Shown here in pieces: positions 45,345-54,871 of a stretch of DNA of 64,000 nucleotides. The stretch's first letter is position 1, and every line of letters begins with the position of its first letter. Source of the DNA: Paenibacillus sp. FSL H8-0079 (GTDB lineage: Bacteria > Bacillota > Bacilli > Paenibacillales > Paenibacillaceae); contig NZ_CP150300.1 of the NCBI RefSeq assembly GCF_037991315.1, positions 186,001 through 250,000 of the forward strand, written 5' to 3'. The translations under genes and the position numbers were made by a program. A model generated the notes under the pieces. That model searched no databases. It was not told where the DNA came from and saw only the letters and a list, made by a program, of their open reading frames with translations.

Positions 45345-45536
45345 ATGAGAAATTATAATTTTTTGAGTCCAATTCTGCTGGTTGTGGTGGCGCTGATTGT
45401 AAGAGGCCTGGTGACTAACCTGGGAGTTCTTTTCGGACTATCACAAGAAGTGGCGAGTAATATTGCCATGATAGCCATGATTATTGCTGCACTGATTATG
45501 TTTAATCGAATGACGAAGGCTCGGCGTAGAAAATAG
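45345..45536 (+). CDS. Small two-helix membrane protein
   Basis: 63 residues with two hydrophobic segments (LSPILLVVVALIVRGLV; IAMIAMIIAALIMF) and a basic end TKARRRK. An AGGGG lies 11 nt before ATG 45345. No family recognised. It has its own terminator. Confidence 0.6.
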   Translation: MRNYNFLSPILLVVVALIVRGLVTNLGVLFGLSQEVASNIAMIAMIIAALIMFNRMTKARRRK

Positions 45537-45545
45537 AAAAAGCTC

Positions 45546-45598
45546 GGATAACCAGAAGGTTATCCAAGACACGAAGACATCCTCCGGGTGTCTTTTTT
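45546..45598 (+). terminator. Double-hairpin terminator
   Basis: GGATAACC/GGTTATCC, then AGACAC/GTGTCT followed by TTTTTTG. Confidence 0.8.
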
Positions 45599-45757
45599 GT
45601 ATTGACGTTATGATCCTAACGTTTTAGACTATTGCTAATAAATGATAACATTATAAATAACAAAAATAACAAAATTAAAAACAGGTAAGGTATTGATGTT
45701 CGTTGCACTCTCTATTTGCCAGCCTCCCCCATTCCGATCCCAAAGGAGAACCCATTC

Positions 45758-45844
45758 ATGAAGATCATTGCCCACAAACAATATATCTTTCAGGAAGGTC
45801 AGCCTATTCGGATTGCGTTCCGGGAAGCTGACCGTCGCCCATAA
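45758..45844 (+). CDS. Possible 28-residue peptide
   Basis: AAAGGAG is correctly spaced before ATG 45758, and the frame ends at TAA 45842. A strong terminator follows directly, giving the look of a complete short transcription unit. The sequence (MKIIAHKQYIFQEGQPIRI then AFREADRRP) is not recognised and may be the remnant of a longer gene. Confidence 0.35.
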   Translation: MKIIAHKQYIFQEGQPIRIAFREADRRP

Positions 45845-45852
45845 TGATGAAG

Positions 45853-45894
45853 AAGGACCGCAGGAGCGCTGATGAAGCGTTCAGTCGGTCCTTT
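45853..45894 (+). terminator. Terminator after the 28-codon frame
   Basis: AAGGACCG pairs with CGGTCCTTT, enclosing AGCGCT/AAGCGTT pairing. Confidence 0.6.
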
Positions 45895-45990
45895 ATGTCA
45901 TGGATCAAGCTGTGTGCAGTTCGAGAGATGTGTATCGATACGGGTTAACGGTTCTGGAATAATCTACGATGAAGTGAAGGGAGCGACCTT

Positions 45991-46755
45991 ATGGAAAGAC
46001 AGCCTGTATTGGAAGTCATTGCTGTGAATGTGGAAGATGCCAGAGCAGCTGAGGAGGGAGGGGCTGATCGGATTGAGCTGGTGTCTGCGATGTCTGAAGG
46101 AGGACTTACCCCCAGTTATGGCGTCATGGAGCATGTGGTGTCCCAGGTATCCATTCCGGTGTATGTCATGATCCGTCCCCATAGCCGCTCGTTCCGCTAT
46201 AGCGCAGATGACATCCACGCCATGACCAGGGATGTACGCGTGGCGAGGGAACTTGGAGCCGCTGGCATCGTGATCGGCGCTCTTACAGGAGCTGGTGAAG
46301 TCGACCTCATATCCTTGCAATTATGTATGGCCGAAGCTCAGGGTTTGGGCGTTACGTTTCATCGTGCAATTGATGTGAGCACAAGCTTGACTGAGGCGCT
46401 CAAGGCTATTAACACATTGGGCAACGTGGAGCGTGTTCTTACATCGGGAGGGAAACAGACAGCGCCTGAAGCCATACTGGAACTGAAACAACTTCAGCAA
46501 TTGGGGCAAACCTTGAACATCGCTGTCATGGCAGGGTCGGGGGTCACCATAGAGGGAATTCAAACGCTAGTGAGTCAGACGGGTATCACGGAAATCCATA
46601 TGGGATCAGGCGTGAGGTACAAAGGCAGCTTTAATTATCCCATTGATCCACATTTGGTTGAAGAAGCCCAGCAGCAGTTATTGCTTGCATCACAGCCATT
46701 CATGGACAGTAGTGAACTGAGTAGCGGTCCAAGCAAGGGTGGTCCAATGATATAG
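45991..46755 (+). CDS. cutC: CutC-family protein
   Basis: 254 residues of the CutC TIM-barrel family: LEVIAVNVEDARAAEEGGADRIELVSAMSEGGLTPS, MIRPHSRSFRYS, TFHRAIDVS, RVLTSGGKQTA and IHMGSGVR. First linked to copper homeostasis; its true activity is not settled, and it often occurs in glycan loci of Firmicutes, as here beside GH29 and GH35. AAGGGAG precedes ATG 45991. The next gene follows after 30 nt, so one transcript is likely. Confidence 0.92.
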   Translation: MERQPVLEVIAVNVEDARAAEEGGADRIELVSAMSEGGLTPSYGVMEHVVSQVSIPVYVMIRPHSRSFRYSADDIHAMTRDVRVARELGAAGIVIGALTGAGEVDLISLQLCMAEAQGLGVTFHRAIDVSTSLTEALKAINTLGNVERVLTSGGKQTAPEAILELKQLQQLGQTLNIAVMAGSGVTIEGIQTLVSQTGITEIHMGSGVRYKGSFNYPIDPHLVEEAQQQLLLASQPFMDSSELSSGPSKGGPMI

Positions 46756-46785
46756 GGATGCGCTAAATAAAAGGAGTGATACGCC

Positions 46786-48267
46786 ATGAATTATGAACTG
46801 CAATCAGCCGAATGGATTAAGTCCGCAGCACAGGTCAGCCCATCCGAACGCCAGCTGAGATGGCAGGAGATGGAGTTCTACGCGTTTATTCATTTTACGG
46901 TAAATACATTTACGGATCAGGAATGGGGCACTGGGGAGGAAGACCCGGCGATTTTCAATCCTTCTGAACTGAGCGCAACGCAATGGGTGCAGGCGTGCAA
47001 GGTTGCGGGGATGAAGGGGCTGATTCTGACATGTAAGCATCATGATGGATTTTGTTTGTGGCCAAGTCAGTTTACACCGCATACGGTCGCGGCTAGTCCG
47101 TGGAGGAATGGTACGGGGGATTTGGTTCAGGAAGTCGCCGATGCCTGCCGTGAGGGCGGGTTGAAGTTTGGCGTGTACCTGTCTCCTTGGGATCGGCATG
47201 AAGCCTCCTACGGGGATTCCGAGAGGTATAACGAGTTTTTCCTCCAACAGTTGCGCGAGCTGCTTACGAACTATGGCGACATCTTCTGTGTATGGTTTGA
47301 TGGTGCGTGTGGTGAGGGTCCGAATGGCAAAAGGCAGGTTTATGACTGGGATGCCTATTATGCGCTTATTCGTGAACTCCAGCCCGAAGCTGTCATCTCG
47401 GTATGCGGCCCGGATGTTCGCTGGTGCGGTAATGAGGCGGGGCATACGCGGGATTCGGAATGGAGCGTCGTGCCAGCGCATATGCAGGATAATGAGAAGA
47501 TTCAGGAGCAATCGCAACAGGTGGATGATGGTGAGTTTGCCACAAGGATCAATACGCAGGACAGTGATTTGGGAAGCCGAGAGGTCATTCGTTCCCAAGG
47601 TGAGCAACTGATCTGGTACCCTGCCGAGGTGAATACCTCAATTCGCCCGGGATGGTTCTATCATGCCAGTGAAGATGATCAGGTCAAAACATTGGAAGAA
47701 CTGCTCGCCGTCTATTACGGCGCAGTTGGGGGCAATGCCACCTTTTTACTCAATCTGCCACCGGATACGCGTGGTCTCATTCACGAAACGGATGTACAGC
47801 GACTACAGGAACTGGGAGATTCGCTACGTACCATTTTCCGGGAAAATTTCGCCTTGCAGGCGCTGGTAAAAGCATCAGAGACGATGGATGAACAACATGC
47901 CGTATCGGAGGTGCTGATAGAACGCCGGGCTACGTATTGGTGCCCCCTTGAAGGAACGGAGCAGGCTTGGATTGAGCTGGATTTGCAGGAAGAAAGATCA
48001 TTTGACCGAGTGGTGCTGATGGAACATATCCAGACAGGCCAACGCATTGAGCGTTTTACACTGGAGTCACAGAGGGAAGATGGTGGTTGGGAAGCATTCT
48101 ACACGGGGACGGTGGTGGGCTACAAGCGAATTTGCTGTTTCCCACAGGTCACATCCAGAAGGATGCGATTAACCATTCATGAATCCAGATGGTACCCTAC
48201 GTTGTCCGGGTTAGGCATATATATGAGTGAACGGGGAGGGCTGTTACATGCCGGTACTGACGTATAA
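46786..48267 (+). CDS. Alpha-L-fucosidase GH29 with C-terminal discoidin-like domain
   Basis: 493 residues. The GH29 barrel shows FIHFTVNTFTDQEWG, LTCKHHDGFCLW and VYLSPWDRHE, with the nucleophile Asp172 in VWFDGACGEGPNG. The last 140 residues look like an F5/8-type carbohydrate-binding domain (AWIELDLQEERSFDRVVLMEHIQTGQRIERF). It removes alpha-fucose from glycans. No signal peptide. AAAGGAGTG precedes ATG 46786. It overlaps the GH35 start by 20 nt, so the two enzymes are produced together. Confidence 0.92.
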   Translation: MNYELQSAEWIKSAAQVSPSERQLRWQEMEFYAFIHFTVNTFTDQEWGTGEEDPAIFNPSELSATQWVQACKVAGMKGLILTCKHHDGFCLWPSQFTPHTVAASPWRNGTGDLVQEVADACREGGLKFGVYLSPWDRHEASYGDSERYNEFFLQQLRELLTNYGDIFCVWFDGACGEGPNGKRQVYDWDAYYALIRELQPEAVISVCGPDVRWCGNEAGHTRDSEWSVVPAHMQDNEKIQEQSQQVDDGEFATRINTQDSDLGSREVIRSQGEQLIWYPAEVNTSIRPGWFYHASEDDQVKTLEELLAVYYGAVGGNATFLLNLPPDTRGLIHETDVQRLQELGDSLRTIFRENFALQALVKASETMDEQHAVSEVLIERRATYWCPLEGTEQAWIELDLQEERSFDRVVLMEHIQTGQRIERFTLESQREDGGWEAFYTGTVVGYKRICCFPQVTSRRMRLTIHESRWYPTLSGLGIYMSERGGLLHAGTDV

Positions 48268-50005
48268 AGGTTCACAATTCATCTATGGTGACGAGCCCAT
48301 TCGGATTTTATCGGGTGCCATCCATTATTTCAGAGTGGTCCCCGACTATTGGGAGGATCGGTTACTCAAGTTGAAAGCCTGCGGTTTCAATACGGTGGAA
48401 ACGTATGTGCCGTGGAATGTTCATGAGCCGCAGCCGGGGCAGTATTGTTTTGAAGGCATAGCTGATCTGGAACGTTTTATTCGCATTGCGGGAGATGTGG
48501 GTCTGCATGTGATTGTTCGCCCAAGTCCTTATATATGTGCCGAGTGGGAGTTTGGCGGATTACCTGCCTGGCTGCTTGCTGATGATGAGATTCGTCTGCG
48601 GTGTAATGACGCAAAATTTCTGGCGAATGTGGATCGTTATTATGATGTGCTTTTGCCCAAATTAAAACCCCTTCTTAGTACCCAAGGCGGGCCGATCATT
48701 GCAATGCAGATTGAAAATGAGTACGGCAGCTTCGGGAACGACGCGAGTTACCTGCAATATTTACGTGATGGCATGGTGGAGCGCGGTGTGGATGTGTTGT
48801 TATTTACCTCGGACGGACCGACAGACCACATGCTGCAAGCGGGATCAGTGACAGGGCATCTGGCTACAGTCAATTTTGGTTCAGGGACGGAAGGAGCGTT
48901 CGCCAAACTGCGTGAATATCAGACGGACGAACCTTTGATGTGCATGGAGTACTGGAACGGCTGGTTCGACCACTGGGGAGAGTCACATCATACCCGAGAA
49001 GCCGCAGATGTGGCTGGTGTGTTTGAAGAGATGCTTCGAGCGGGAGCTTCAGTTAACTTTTATATGTTCCACGGTGGAACAAACTTCGGGTTTTACAACG
49101 GGGCGAACTGTCAGCAGAAGGATCAATATGAACCGACGATTACAAGTTACGACTACGATTCACTGCTTAGTGAATCTGGGGAGCCGACAGCAAAATTCCA
49201 TGCCGTACGTGATCTTATTGCTCGGTATAGCAATGAAGATCTGGGTGAGCTTGTGCTACCTAAATCGAAGGGGACTATCGCCTATGGGCGAGTGGAGTTG
49301 AACCAGCAGGCGCCATTACTGGCGCAGTTGGACCGGATATCAGCCCCGGTGCAGCGTACGAATCCGGAACCGATGGAGAAGCTGGGTCAAGATTATGGCT
49401 TTATTTGTTATCAGACCCGGATATCCGGGCCCAGGGAGCGACAGGAACTAGTGGTTCAGGAGGTGCGTGACCGTGCGCTTGTGTTTGTGGATGGGCAATT
49501 TCAGGGCGTTCTGGAACGGGGGAATACAGCAGTGTCGATTTCCTTTGAAGTGCCGCCAGGGGGCGTAGATCTATTGATCCTTGTTGAAAATATGGGGCGA
49601 ATCAACTATGGCCCGTACCTGAGAGATCCGAAGGGCATTACGGAGGGGGTGCGACATGGCTTTCAATTTTTATATGATTGGACGATTCATTGTCTGCCGT
49701 TAACTGATCTGTCGGGTTTACAATTCAGCGATGCAATTAGCGAAGCACAGGGGCCTGCTTTTTATCGGGGGAATTTTCAGATCACGGATGTAAGAGATAC
49801 TTTTCTGCGATTGGATAACTGGACTAAGGGAGTTGTATTTGTAAACGGATTCAATCTGGGGCGCTACTGGGATAAAGGACCGCAAAAAACATTGTATGTA
49901 CCTGCCCCGCTCCTTCGTGAAGGTGAGAATGAAATTGTGATATTCGAGCTTCATCAGACGACTGATCTGGCCGTAACGTTTGTAGATATACCGGATTTGG
50001 GCTAG
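48248..50005 (+). CDS. Beta-galactosidase GH35
   Basis: 585 residues. GH35 motifs: SGAIHYFRVVPDYWEDRL, ETYVPWNVHEPQPG, RPSPYICAEWEFGGLPAWLL, the acid/base Glu158 in QIENEYGS, the nucleophile Glu234 in CMEYWNGWFDHWG, and FYMFHGGTNFGF. C-terminal beta-sandwich domains end with GFNLGRYW. It removes terminal beta-galactose. GGGGAGG fixes ATG 48248, inside the 3' end of the fucosidase gene. No export signal, so it acts on imported oligosaccharides. Confidence 0.94.
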   Translation: MPVLTYKGSQFIYGDEPIRILSGAIHYFRVVPDYWEDRLLKLKACGFNTVETYVPWNVHEPQPGQYCFEGIADLERFIRIAGDVGLHVIVRPSPYICAEWEFGGLPAWLLADDEIRLRCNDAKFLANVDRYYDVLLPKLKPLLSTQGGPIIAMQIENEYGSFGNDASYLQYLRDGMVERGVDVLLFTSDGPTDHMLQAGSVTGHLATVNFGSGTEGAFAKLREYQTDEPLMCMEYWNGWFDHWGESHHTREAADVAGVFEEMLRAGASVNFYMFHGGTNFGFYNGANCQQKDQYEPTITSYDYDSLLSESGEPTAKFHAVRDLIARYSNEDLGELVLPKSKGTIAYGRVELNQQAPLLAQLDRISAPVQRTNPEPMEKLGQDYGFICYQTRISGPRERQELVVQEVRDRALVFVDGQFQGVLERGNTAVSISFEVPPGGVDLLILVENMGRINYGPYLRDPKGITEGVRHGFQFLYDWTIHCLPLTDLSGLQFSDAISEAQGPAFYRGNFQITDVRDTFLRLDNWTKGVVFVNGFNLGRYWDKGPQKTLYVPAPLLREGENEIVIFELHQTTDLAVTFVDIPDLG

Positions 50006-50089
50006 GAAAAGGAAAATAGGTGAGCCAAACGATTATTGAGAATTGTCGTGTCCGCCGGAAAAAGGTATACGTTGGGTATGGACATTGAC

Positions 50090-50177
50090 TAGGGCGTGTC
50101 TGAAAACTCCGAAGGACGCAGCAGGGGGCGAAAAGGTGGTAAAAGATGCACTTCAGTGAGTTTTGAGACACGTCCTA
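50090..50177. mobile_element. 88-bp MITE-like element
   Basis: AGGGCGTGTCTGAAAACTC (50091-50109) is inverted at 50158-50176 with 17 of 19 bases matching, and a TA pair lies at each end. It has no coding capacity. The ends look like insertion-sequence termini. It sits in the spacer of an operon, and its right end is followed directly by the ribosome binding site of the next gene. Confidence 0.65.
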
Positions 50178-50196
50178 AAGGAGAGGATGAGGAAAA

Positions 50197-51063
50197 ATGA
50201 AAGTTGGACTCAGCACCTACAGTCTGCAACAAGCACTAGATCGCAAAGAATTGACCGTACCGGATGCCATTCGTTGGATCGCCGATCAGGGTGGGGAACA
50301 TGTGGAGATTGTGCCGATGGGGTTCAGTCTGATCGATAACCCGGAGTTGATTGATGAGATTAAAGCTGTGGCAAAAGAGGTAGGGATCGACATTTCTAAT
50401 TATGCCATTGGGGCTAACTTTGCTGTGCAGGAAGACGCCGAAGCGTTGGAGCAAGAGATCCAGAATTTGATGCGACATGTGGATGTGGCTGCAGCGCTCG
50501 GTGTGAAGTTAATGCGTCATGACGTGGCTTTCCGCCCTGCACCAGAAGGAACCGTAACACAGTTCGAGATCGACCTACCGGTACTGGTGAAAGCCTGTCA
50601 GCGGATAGCCGATTATGCAGCGGGTTTTGGAATTACAACAAGCGTCGAGAACCATGGGTACTATGTGCAGTCGAGTGAGCGAATTCAGCGTGTGTTACAC
50701 GAAACATCGCGAAGTAACTTCAAGACCACGCTGGATGTCGGTAATTTCCTCTGTGTGGATGAAGATCCAGTGAGTGCCGTGAAAAATAACATTCCGTACG
50801 CGTCGATCGTGCACGCCAAAGACTTCTACTGGAGACCTTCGTACCGAAATCCCGGTGAAGGCTGGTTCCAAACCTCGCATGGCAATTACCTCCGCGGTGC
50901 CATTGTGGGCCATGGCGATATCGACATGCCTGAGGTATTCCGTGTGTTGAAACAATCCGGGTATGACGGATATATCTCGGTTGAATTTGAAGGCATGGAG
51001 GATTGTAAAACGGCCTCACGCATTGCCATGGATAACGTCCGCCGCCTATGGGAAGAGGCATAG
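50197..51063 (+). CDS. Sugar phosphate isomerase/epimerase-type TIM barrel
   Basis: 288 residues of the xylose-isomerase-like barrel family (AP endonuclease 2 superfamily). Motifs: VGLSTYSLQQAL, GGEHVEIVP, the metal Glu in TSVENHGYY, LDVGNFLCVDED, SIVHAKDF and ISVEFEGMED. Such proteins isomerise or oxidise keto-sugars beside Gfo/Idh enzymes, as here. AAAGGAGAGGATGAGG precedes ATG 50197. Substrate unknown. Confidence 0.88.
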   Translation: MKVGLSTYSLQQALDRKELTVPDAIRWIADQGGEHVEIVPMGFSLIDNPELIDEIKAVAKEVGIDISNYAIGANFAVQEDAEALEQEIQNLMRHVDVAAALGVKLMRHDVAFRPAPEGTVTQFEIDLPVLVKACQRIADYAAGFGITTSVENHGYYVQSSERIQRVLHETSRSNFKTTLDVGNFLCVDEDPVSAVKNNIPYASIVHAKDFYWRPSYRNPGEGWFQTSHGNYLRGAIVGHGDIDMPEVFRVLKQSGYDGYISVEFEGMEDCKTASRIAMDNVRRLWEEA

Positions 51064-51119
51064 GGCTGAGTACTTGTTTTAAATGAATAAAATTGAATCC
51101 AATTCTAAAGAAGGCGTGA

Positions 51120-51253
51120 GTAACAGAGGGGGAGCTTGGAACTGTAGGAGCGTTAGCGACCGCCTTTTTCTGCGGATTTCAACCGCTAGAGCGGTCAATA
51201 AAAGAAATTTGCAGACAACAGCGGCCGAAAGTCCAAGCATTCACCGTCGTTAC
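51120..51253 (+). repeat. Structured intergenic repeat, copy E (divergent)
   Basis: Outer pairs are GTAAC/GTTAC and GCTTGGA/TCCAAGC. The 5' motif is GGAGCGTTAGCGACCGCC and the inner stem is CTGCGGATTTC/GAAATTTGCAG with a nested ACCGCT/AGCGGT. The 3' motif is ACAACAGCGGCC. The stems differ wholly from copies A-D, but the unpaired motifs and the layout agree. Confidence 0.65.
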
Positions 51254-51316
51254 GTTAAGCCGAATATTATAATTTCTTGAGTCAATTCATATGAAAACGA
51301 TGGAGGAATCAGCACT

Positions 51317-52375
51317 ATGTCCAAATTGAAAGTCGCCGTCATCGGTGCCGGATCCATATCCGATTGCCATTTGCAAGCCTACGCCAGTAACCCGGACGTT
51401 GAAATATATGCCATCTGTGACCTGAATGCAGAACGTGCCGCAGAAGTCGCGAAGCAATATAATGCACCTCATGTGTTTACCGATTACAAAGAATTGCTCG
51501 TACTGCCCGAGATCCATTCCGTCAGCATCTGTACATGGAACGACTCCCATGCGGAGATCAGCATTGCTGCTCTGGACGCGGGCAAAAACGTGTTATGTGA
51601 GAAACCACTCTGCCAAACGGTGGAGGATGCTCTCGAAGTAGAGAAGGCAGTTCATCGCAGCGGAAAGCTGCTGCAAGTGGGTTTTGTTCGCCGCTATAGC
51701 GACAATGCACAGATTCTGAAGAAGTTTATCGACGAGGGTGAACTGGGCGAGATCTATTATGCTAAGGCCTCCAGTCTGCGTCGTCTGGGCAATCCGGGTG
51801 GCTGGTTCTCGGATATCAACCGTTCCGGTGGTGGTCCGCTGATCGATATCGGGGTGCATGTAATCGACATTTGCTGGTATCTGATGGGCAGACCAAAGGT
51901 TAAATCCGTCTCCGCTAACGTATCCAATCGATTAGGGAACCGCTCGAACATTAACAATCTGTCGTTCTACAAAGCAGCGGACTATGATGCGGAACAGAAC
52001 ACCGTTGAAGACATGGCAAATGCCCTGATTCGTTTCGAGAACGGTGCGAGCCTACTCGTGGATGTCAGCTTCACGCTCCATGCCAAAGCGGATGAGACTT
52101 CGGTCAAACTATATGGGGACAAAGGCGGTGCCGAGCTGGAGCCGGAAATTTCGATCATAGGTGAGAAATTCAACACCATTTTGAACATGACCCCACAGGT
52201 GGATTTCAAATCCTTCGATTTTATGGGATCGTTCCGCAATGAAATCAACCATTTTATCGATAGCACACAGGGCCGCAAAGAAACACTTAGCCCCGTCGAA
52301 GACGGCGTCGAGGTAATGAAAATGCTCTGCGCCATCTACGAATCAGCCCGCCAGGGACGCGAAATCACGCTGTAA
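51317..52375 (+). CDS. Gfo/Idh/MocA-family oxidoreductase
   Basis: 352 residues. N-terminal Rossmann fold (VAVIGAGSISDCHLQAY, AICDLNAERAAEVAKQY) and the family EKP motif in VLCEKPLCQT. The catalytic region is GGGPLIDIGVHVIDICWYLMG. It uses NAD(P) to oxidise or epimerise a sugar or inositol derivative. ATGGAGGAAT precedes ATG 51317. It probably works with the isomerase gene before it. Confidence 0.92.
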   Translation: MSKLKVAVIGAGSISDCHLQAYASNPDVEIYAICDLNAERAAEVAKQYNAPHVFTDYKELLVLPEIHSVSICTWNDSHAEISIAALDAGKNVLCEKPLCQTVEDALEVEKAVHRSGKLLQVGFVRRYSDNAQILKKFIDEGELGEIYYAKASSLRRLGNPGGWFSDINRSGGGPLIDIGVHVIDICWYLMGRPKVKSVSANVSNRLGNRSNINNLSFYKAADYDAEQNTVEDMANALIRFENGASLLVDVSFTLHAKADETSVKLYGDKGGAELEPEISIIGEKFNTILNMTPQVDFKSFDFMGSFRNEINHFIDSTQGRKETLSPVEDGVEVMKMLCAIYESARQGREITL

Positions 52376-53062
52376 AGGGCATTGCAATAAGGGAATATTC
52401 TACGTTGATACTTTACTACTCCCGTGGCATTGAAAGTTATGAGTACTTCGCTCCCTTTCAATGAAAAGCTCCGCTCCGGGCGGGTATGGATTCGTCCTCT
52501 CCGCTCATGGTTGGAGCAGAGCATGGAGCGAGCGCTAACGAATCTGAGGCGTCTTATTAAGGGTTTGGAGCGCTAGCCGAAATCTAAGGAAATTGACACA
52601 CGCTATGTCAGAACAAACAGCCGATTACAGCGTTTTTGGTAGGAGATTTTTGGGAATAACGTGTCTGATGTTCCTTACAATTTAAAAGAGAACTATAAGG
52701 CTAAATAAGACGCCCTCAGTTCCTTAGAAAATTTTCTACCTATTCGCTAGGATCAGCCAGCTTGGATTTCAAAACGTTATAAACGCGCTGACATCCATCA
52801 TCGTATATCTTCCCTGAACTAAAGTTGAAGACACACCCTATAGAAGACTTACCGTTTACGCTACAACAGAGAGTGCAGAACCAATCCAAAACAACGAATC
52901 GCACTCTCTCTGATCTTGTATTCCCTATAGAAACGAGGGAAATAAGGGGTCCATAGTGATTGGAGAGGGCACCGCACTCAAAATAACAGAGTTACTAAGC
53001 CCCTTAATAGTCACACTAAAAATGACAGGATTTACGATGTCCTTCTTAGTTGAATTAAACGT
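52376..53062. other. Gene-free region with inverted repeats
   Basis: No convincing gene. CATTGAAAG/CTTTCAATG (52428-52463) and AGAGAGTGC/GCACTCTCT (52868-52909) are perfect 9-bp inverted repeats. Around 52500-52640 there are GGAGCG, GCTAGC and ATTACAGCG motifs that may be decayed pieces of the structured repeat family. Confidence 0.4.
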
Positions 53063-53212
53063 TTTACACGATAACGGAGAGGGCAGAAGAAATCTGAAGA
53101 AGCGAAGCGCTCGCCTTTATCCCCGGATTTCCCCTCTAGGGAAATAATCAAAAAAATCTGGGGATAACAGCGATCGGAAGATTATTCTGACCGCGCAGTG
53201 GCCGAGTGTAAA
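53063..53212 (+). repeat. Structured intergenic repeat, copy D
   Basis: Outer TTTACAC (53063-53069) pairs with GTGTAAA (53206-53212). The core 53084-53189 has CAGAA/TTCTG and AATC/GATT pairs, the 5' motif GAAGCGAAGCGCTCGCCTTT, the inner stem ATCCCCGGATT/AATCTGGGGAT and the 3' motif AACAGCGATCGG. It lies 48 nt before the fucosidase gene. Confidence 0.78.
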
Positions 53213-53260
53213 CCTATGTGTTCAGCGTTTGACATTGAAATCTAGAGGAGATGAAACAGA

Positions 53261-54673
53261 ATGAGCGAAACCAATGAAACCGTACTGGAGCAGGAAGAGC
53301 AGATCGTCGAAGCCGGCGTGCACAATTTTAGCAAAGAGGACGAATGGATCAAACCGGAAGATCCGCTGCTGAATGAGCGGCTGGAGTGGTTCAAAGACCA
53401 GAAGCTGGGGCTGATGATGCACTGGGGACCCTATTCCCAGCTTGGTCTCGTGGAATCCTGGGCGCTGAGCGACGAGGATGGCGATTGGTCGCGCGATGAC
53501 ATCGACTGGACGGATGACATGGAAGACTTCAAGCGGGAATATTTCGATCTGAATAAAACCTTCAATCCGATTCGTTTCCAACCCGAGGAATGGGCACAGA
53601 TGGCGGTAGATAACGGGTTCAAATACTTCCTGTTCACCACCAAGCACCATGACGGTTTCTGCATGTGGGATACCAAGACGACGGATTACCGGATTACGGG
53701 TAAGGACACGCCTTTTCATACCCATAAGTATGCGGACATCTGTCGAGCACTGTTTGACGCTTTTCGGGCGAAAGGACTCGGCATCTCAGCGTATTTCTCC
53801 AAAGCGGACTGGCATACCCCGTATTACTGGGCACCGGGCATGGAGCGTGGACGTCATATGTGGCGCGGCCCTTCGTATGATCCCCATAAGTATCCATGGC
53901 TGTGGGAGAAATTCGTGGAGTTCACACATGAGCAGATCATGGAGTTGCTGACGAATTACGGGCGAATCGAATGTCTGTGGCTGGATGCCGGCTGGGTGCG
54001 CGAAGGTCGCCATGGTCAGGATATCAGGCTGGGAGAAGTCGTGGAACGGGCGCGTCAGACCACACAACCTTGGCTTCTGTCCGCAGATCGCACCGTGGGT
54101 GGGCCGTATGAGAATATTGTTACCCCCGAGCAAACCATACCGGAACATCCGATGAACATTCCATGGGAAAGTTGTATTACCGTGGGGAACTCCTTTGCTT
54201 TTGGATTTGATGATCAGTATAAAACGGGAAGACAGCTGGCACATATTCTACTCGAAGTCGTGTCCAAGGGTGGTAACCTGGCACTGAATGTAGGACCGCA
54301 ACCCGATGGGCGTCTGCCAAAAGGGGCTATTCGAGGCATCAAGGGCCTCGGTGAATGGTTGGGTACTCATGGAGAAGGCGTCTATGGAACCCGGATCTGC
54401 GGGCCATATTTTACGAAAGATTGGGCTTTCACCCAGAAGGAAGAGATCAACACCGTATATGCCTTCCGGTTATACCGTAACGGGAATGAGACCGTACAAC
54501 CACAGTTAATCATTCCTTATCTGGAAAAGGTAGAGCGGATCGAACTCATCGGTAGCGATGACGTACTTTCGTATCAGCATACGGAAGACGGGCTGCTCGT
54601 GGAACTGCCACAATCCGCTGCAACGAGTGAAGCGCCGATCACACATACGTTCAGATTGATCACAAGCACATAG
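53261..54673 (+). CDS. Alpha-L-fucosidase GH29 (second)
   Basis: 470 residues. The GH29 barrel shows KLGLMMHWGPYSQLG, FLFTTKHHDGFCMWDTKTTDY and ISAYFSKADWHTPYYW, with the nucleophile Asp242 in CLWLDAGWV. GGNLALNVGPQPDGRLP follows, and a short beta-sandwich end. It belongs to a different GH29 branch from the gene at 46.8 kb and lacks the discoidin-like tail. No signal peptide. GAGGAGATG precedes ATG 53261. It has its own terminator. Confidence 0.93.
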   Translation: MSETNETVLEQEEQIVEAGVHNFSKEDEWIKPEDPLLNERLEWFKDQKLGLMMHWGPYSQLGLVESWALSDEDGDWSRDDIDWTDDMEDFKREYFDLNKTFNPIRFQPEEWAQMAVDNGFKYFLFTTKHHDGFCMWDTKTTDYRITGKDTPFHTHKYADICRALFDAFRAKGLGISAYFSKADWHTPYYWAPGMERGRHMWRGPSYDPHKYPWLWEKFVEFTHEQIMELLTNYGRIECLWLDAGWVREGRHGQDIRLGEVVERARQTTQPWLLSADRTVGGPYENIVTPEQTIPEHPMNIPWESCITVGNSFAFGFDDQYKTGRQLAHILLEVVSKGGNLALNVGPQPDGRLPKGAIRGIKGLGEWLGTHGEGVYGTRICGPYFTKDWAFTQKEEINTVYAFRLYRNGNETVQPQLIIPYLEKVERIELIGSDDVLSYQHTEDGLLVELPQSAATSEAPITHTFRLITST

Positions 54674-54686
54674 AACGCCATGTCAA

Positions 54687-54722
54687 TTCCGGGGTAGATA
54701 TCACAACCTCCGGGATTTTTTT
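54687..54722 (+). terminator. Terminator after the second fucosidase
   Basis: TTCCGGGG pairs with CCTCCGGGA (one bulge), followed by TTTTTTTA. Confidence 0.65.
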
Positions 54723-54857
54723 ATTCATACATAAGGGACATAATTTCCGACAGAAACGGCTCGTAATCGCTTGTCACACAAGGATTTATGGAATAAAGAG
54801 AAGTGGGAGAAAATTGCGAATTGATGAAAGTTTACTGTTCGAGGTACTATCAAATCA

Positions 54858-54871
54858 AGAAAGCGCTACCT
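54858..54871. promoter_or_regulatory. cre-like site upstream of the sugar importer
   Basis: AGAAAGCGCTACCT matches TGNAANCGNTNNCA except at the first and last base. It lies 117 nt before the importer operon. Confidence 0.45.

Noticed and set aside
51083..51280. 65-codon frame across repeat E
   Set aside because: It runs through the structured repeat and has no ribosome binding site.
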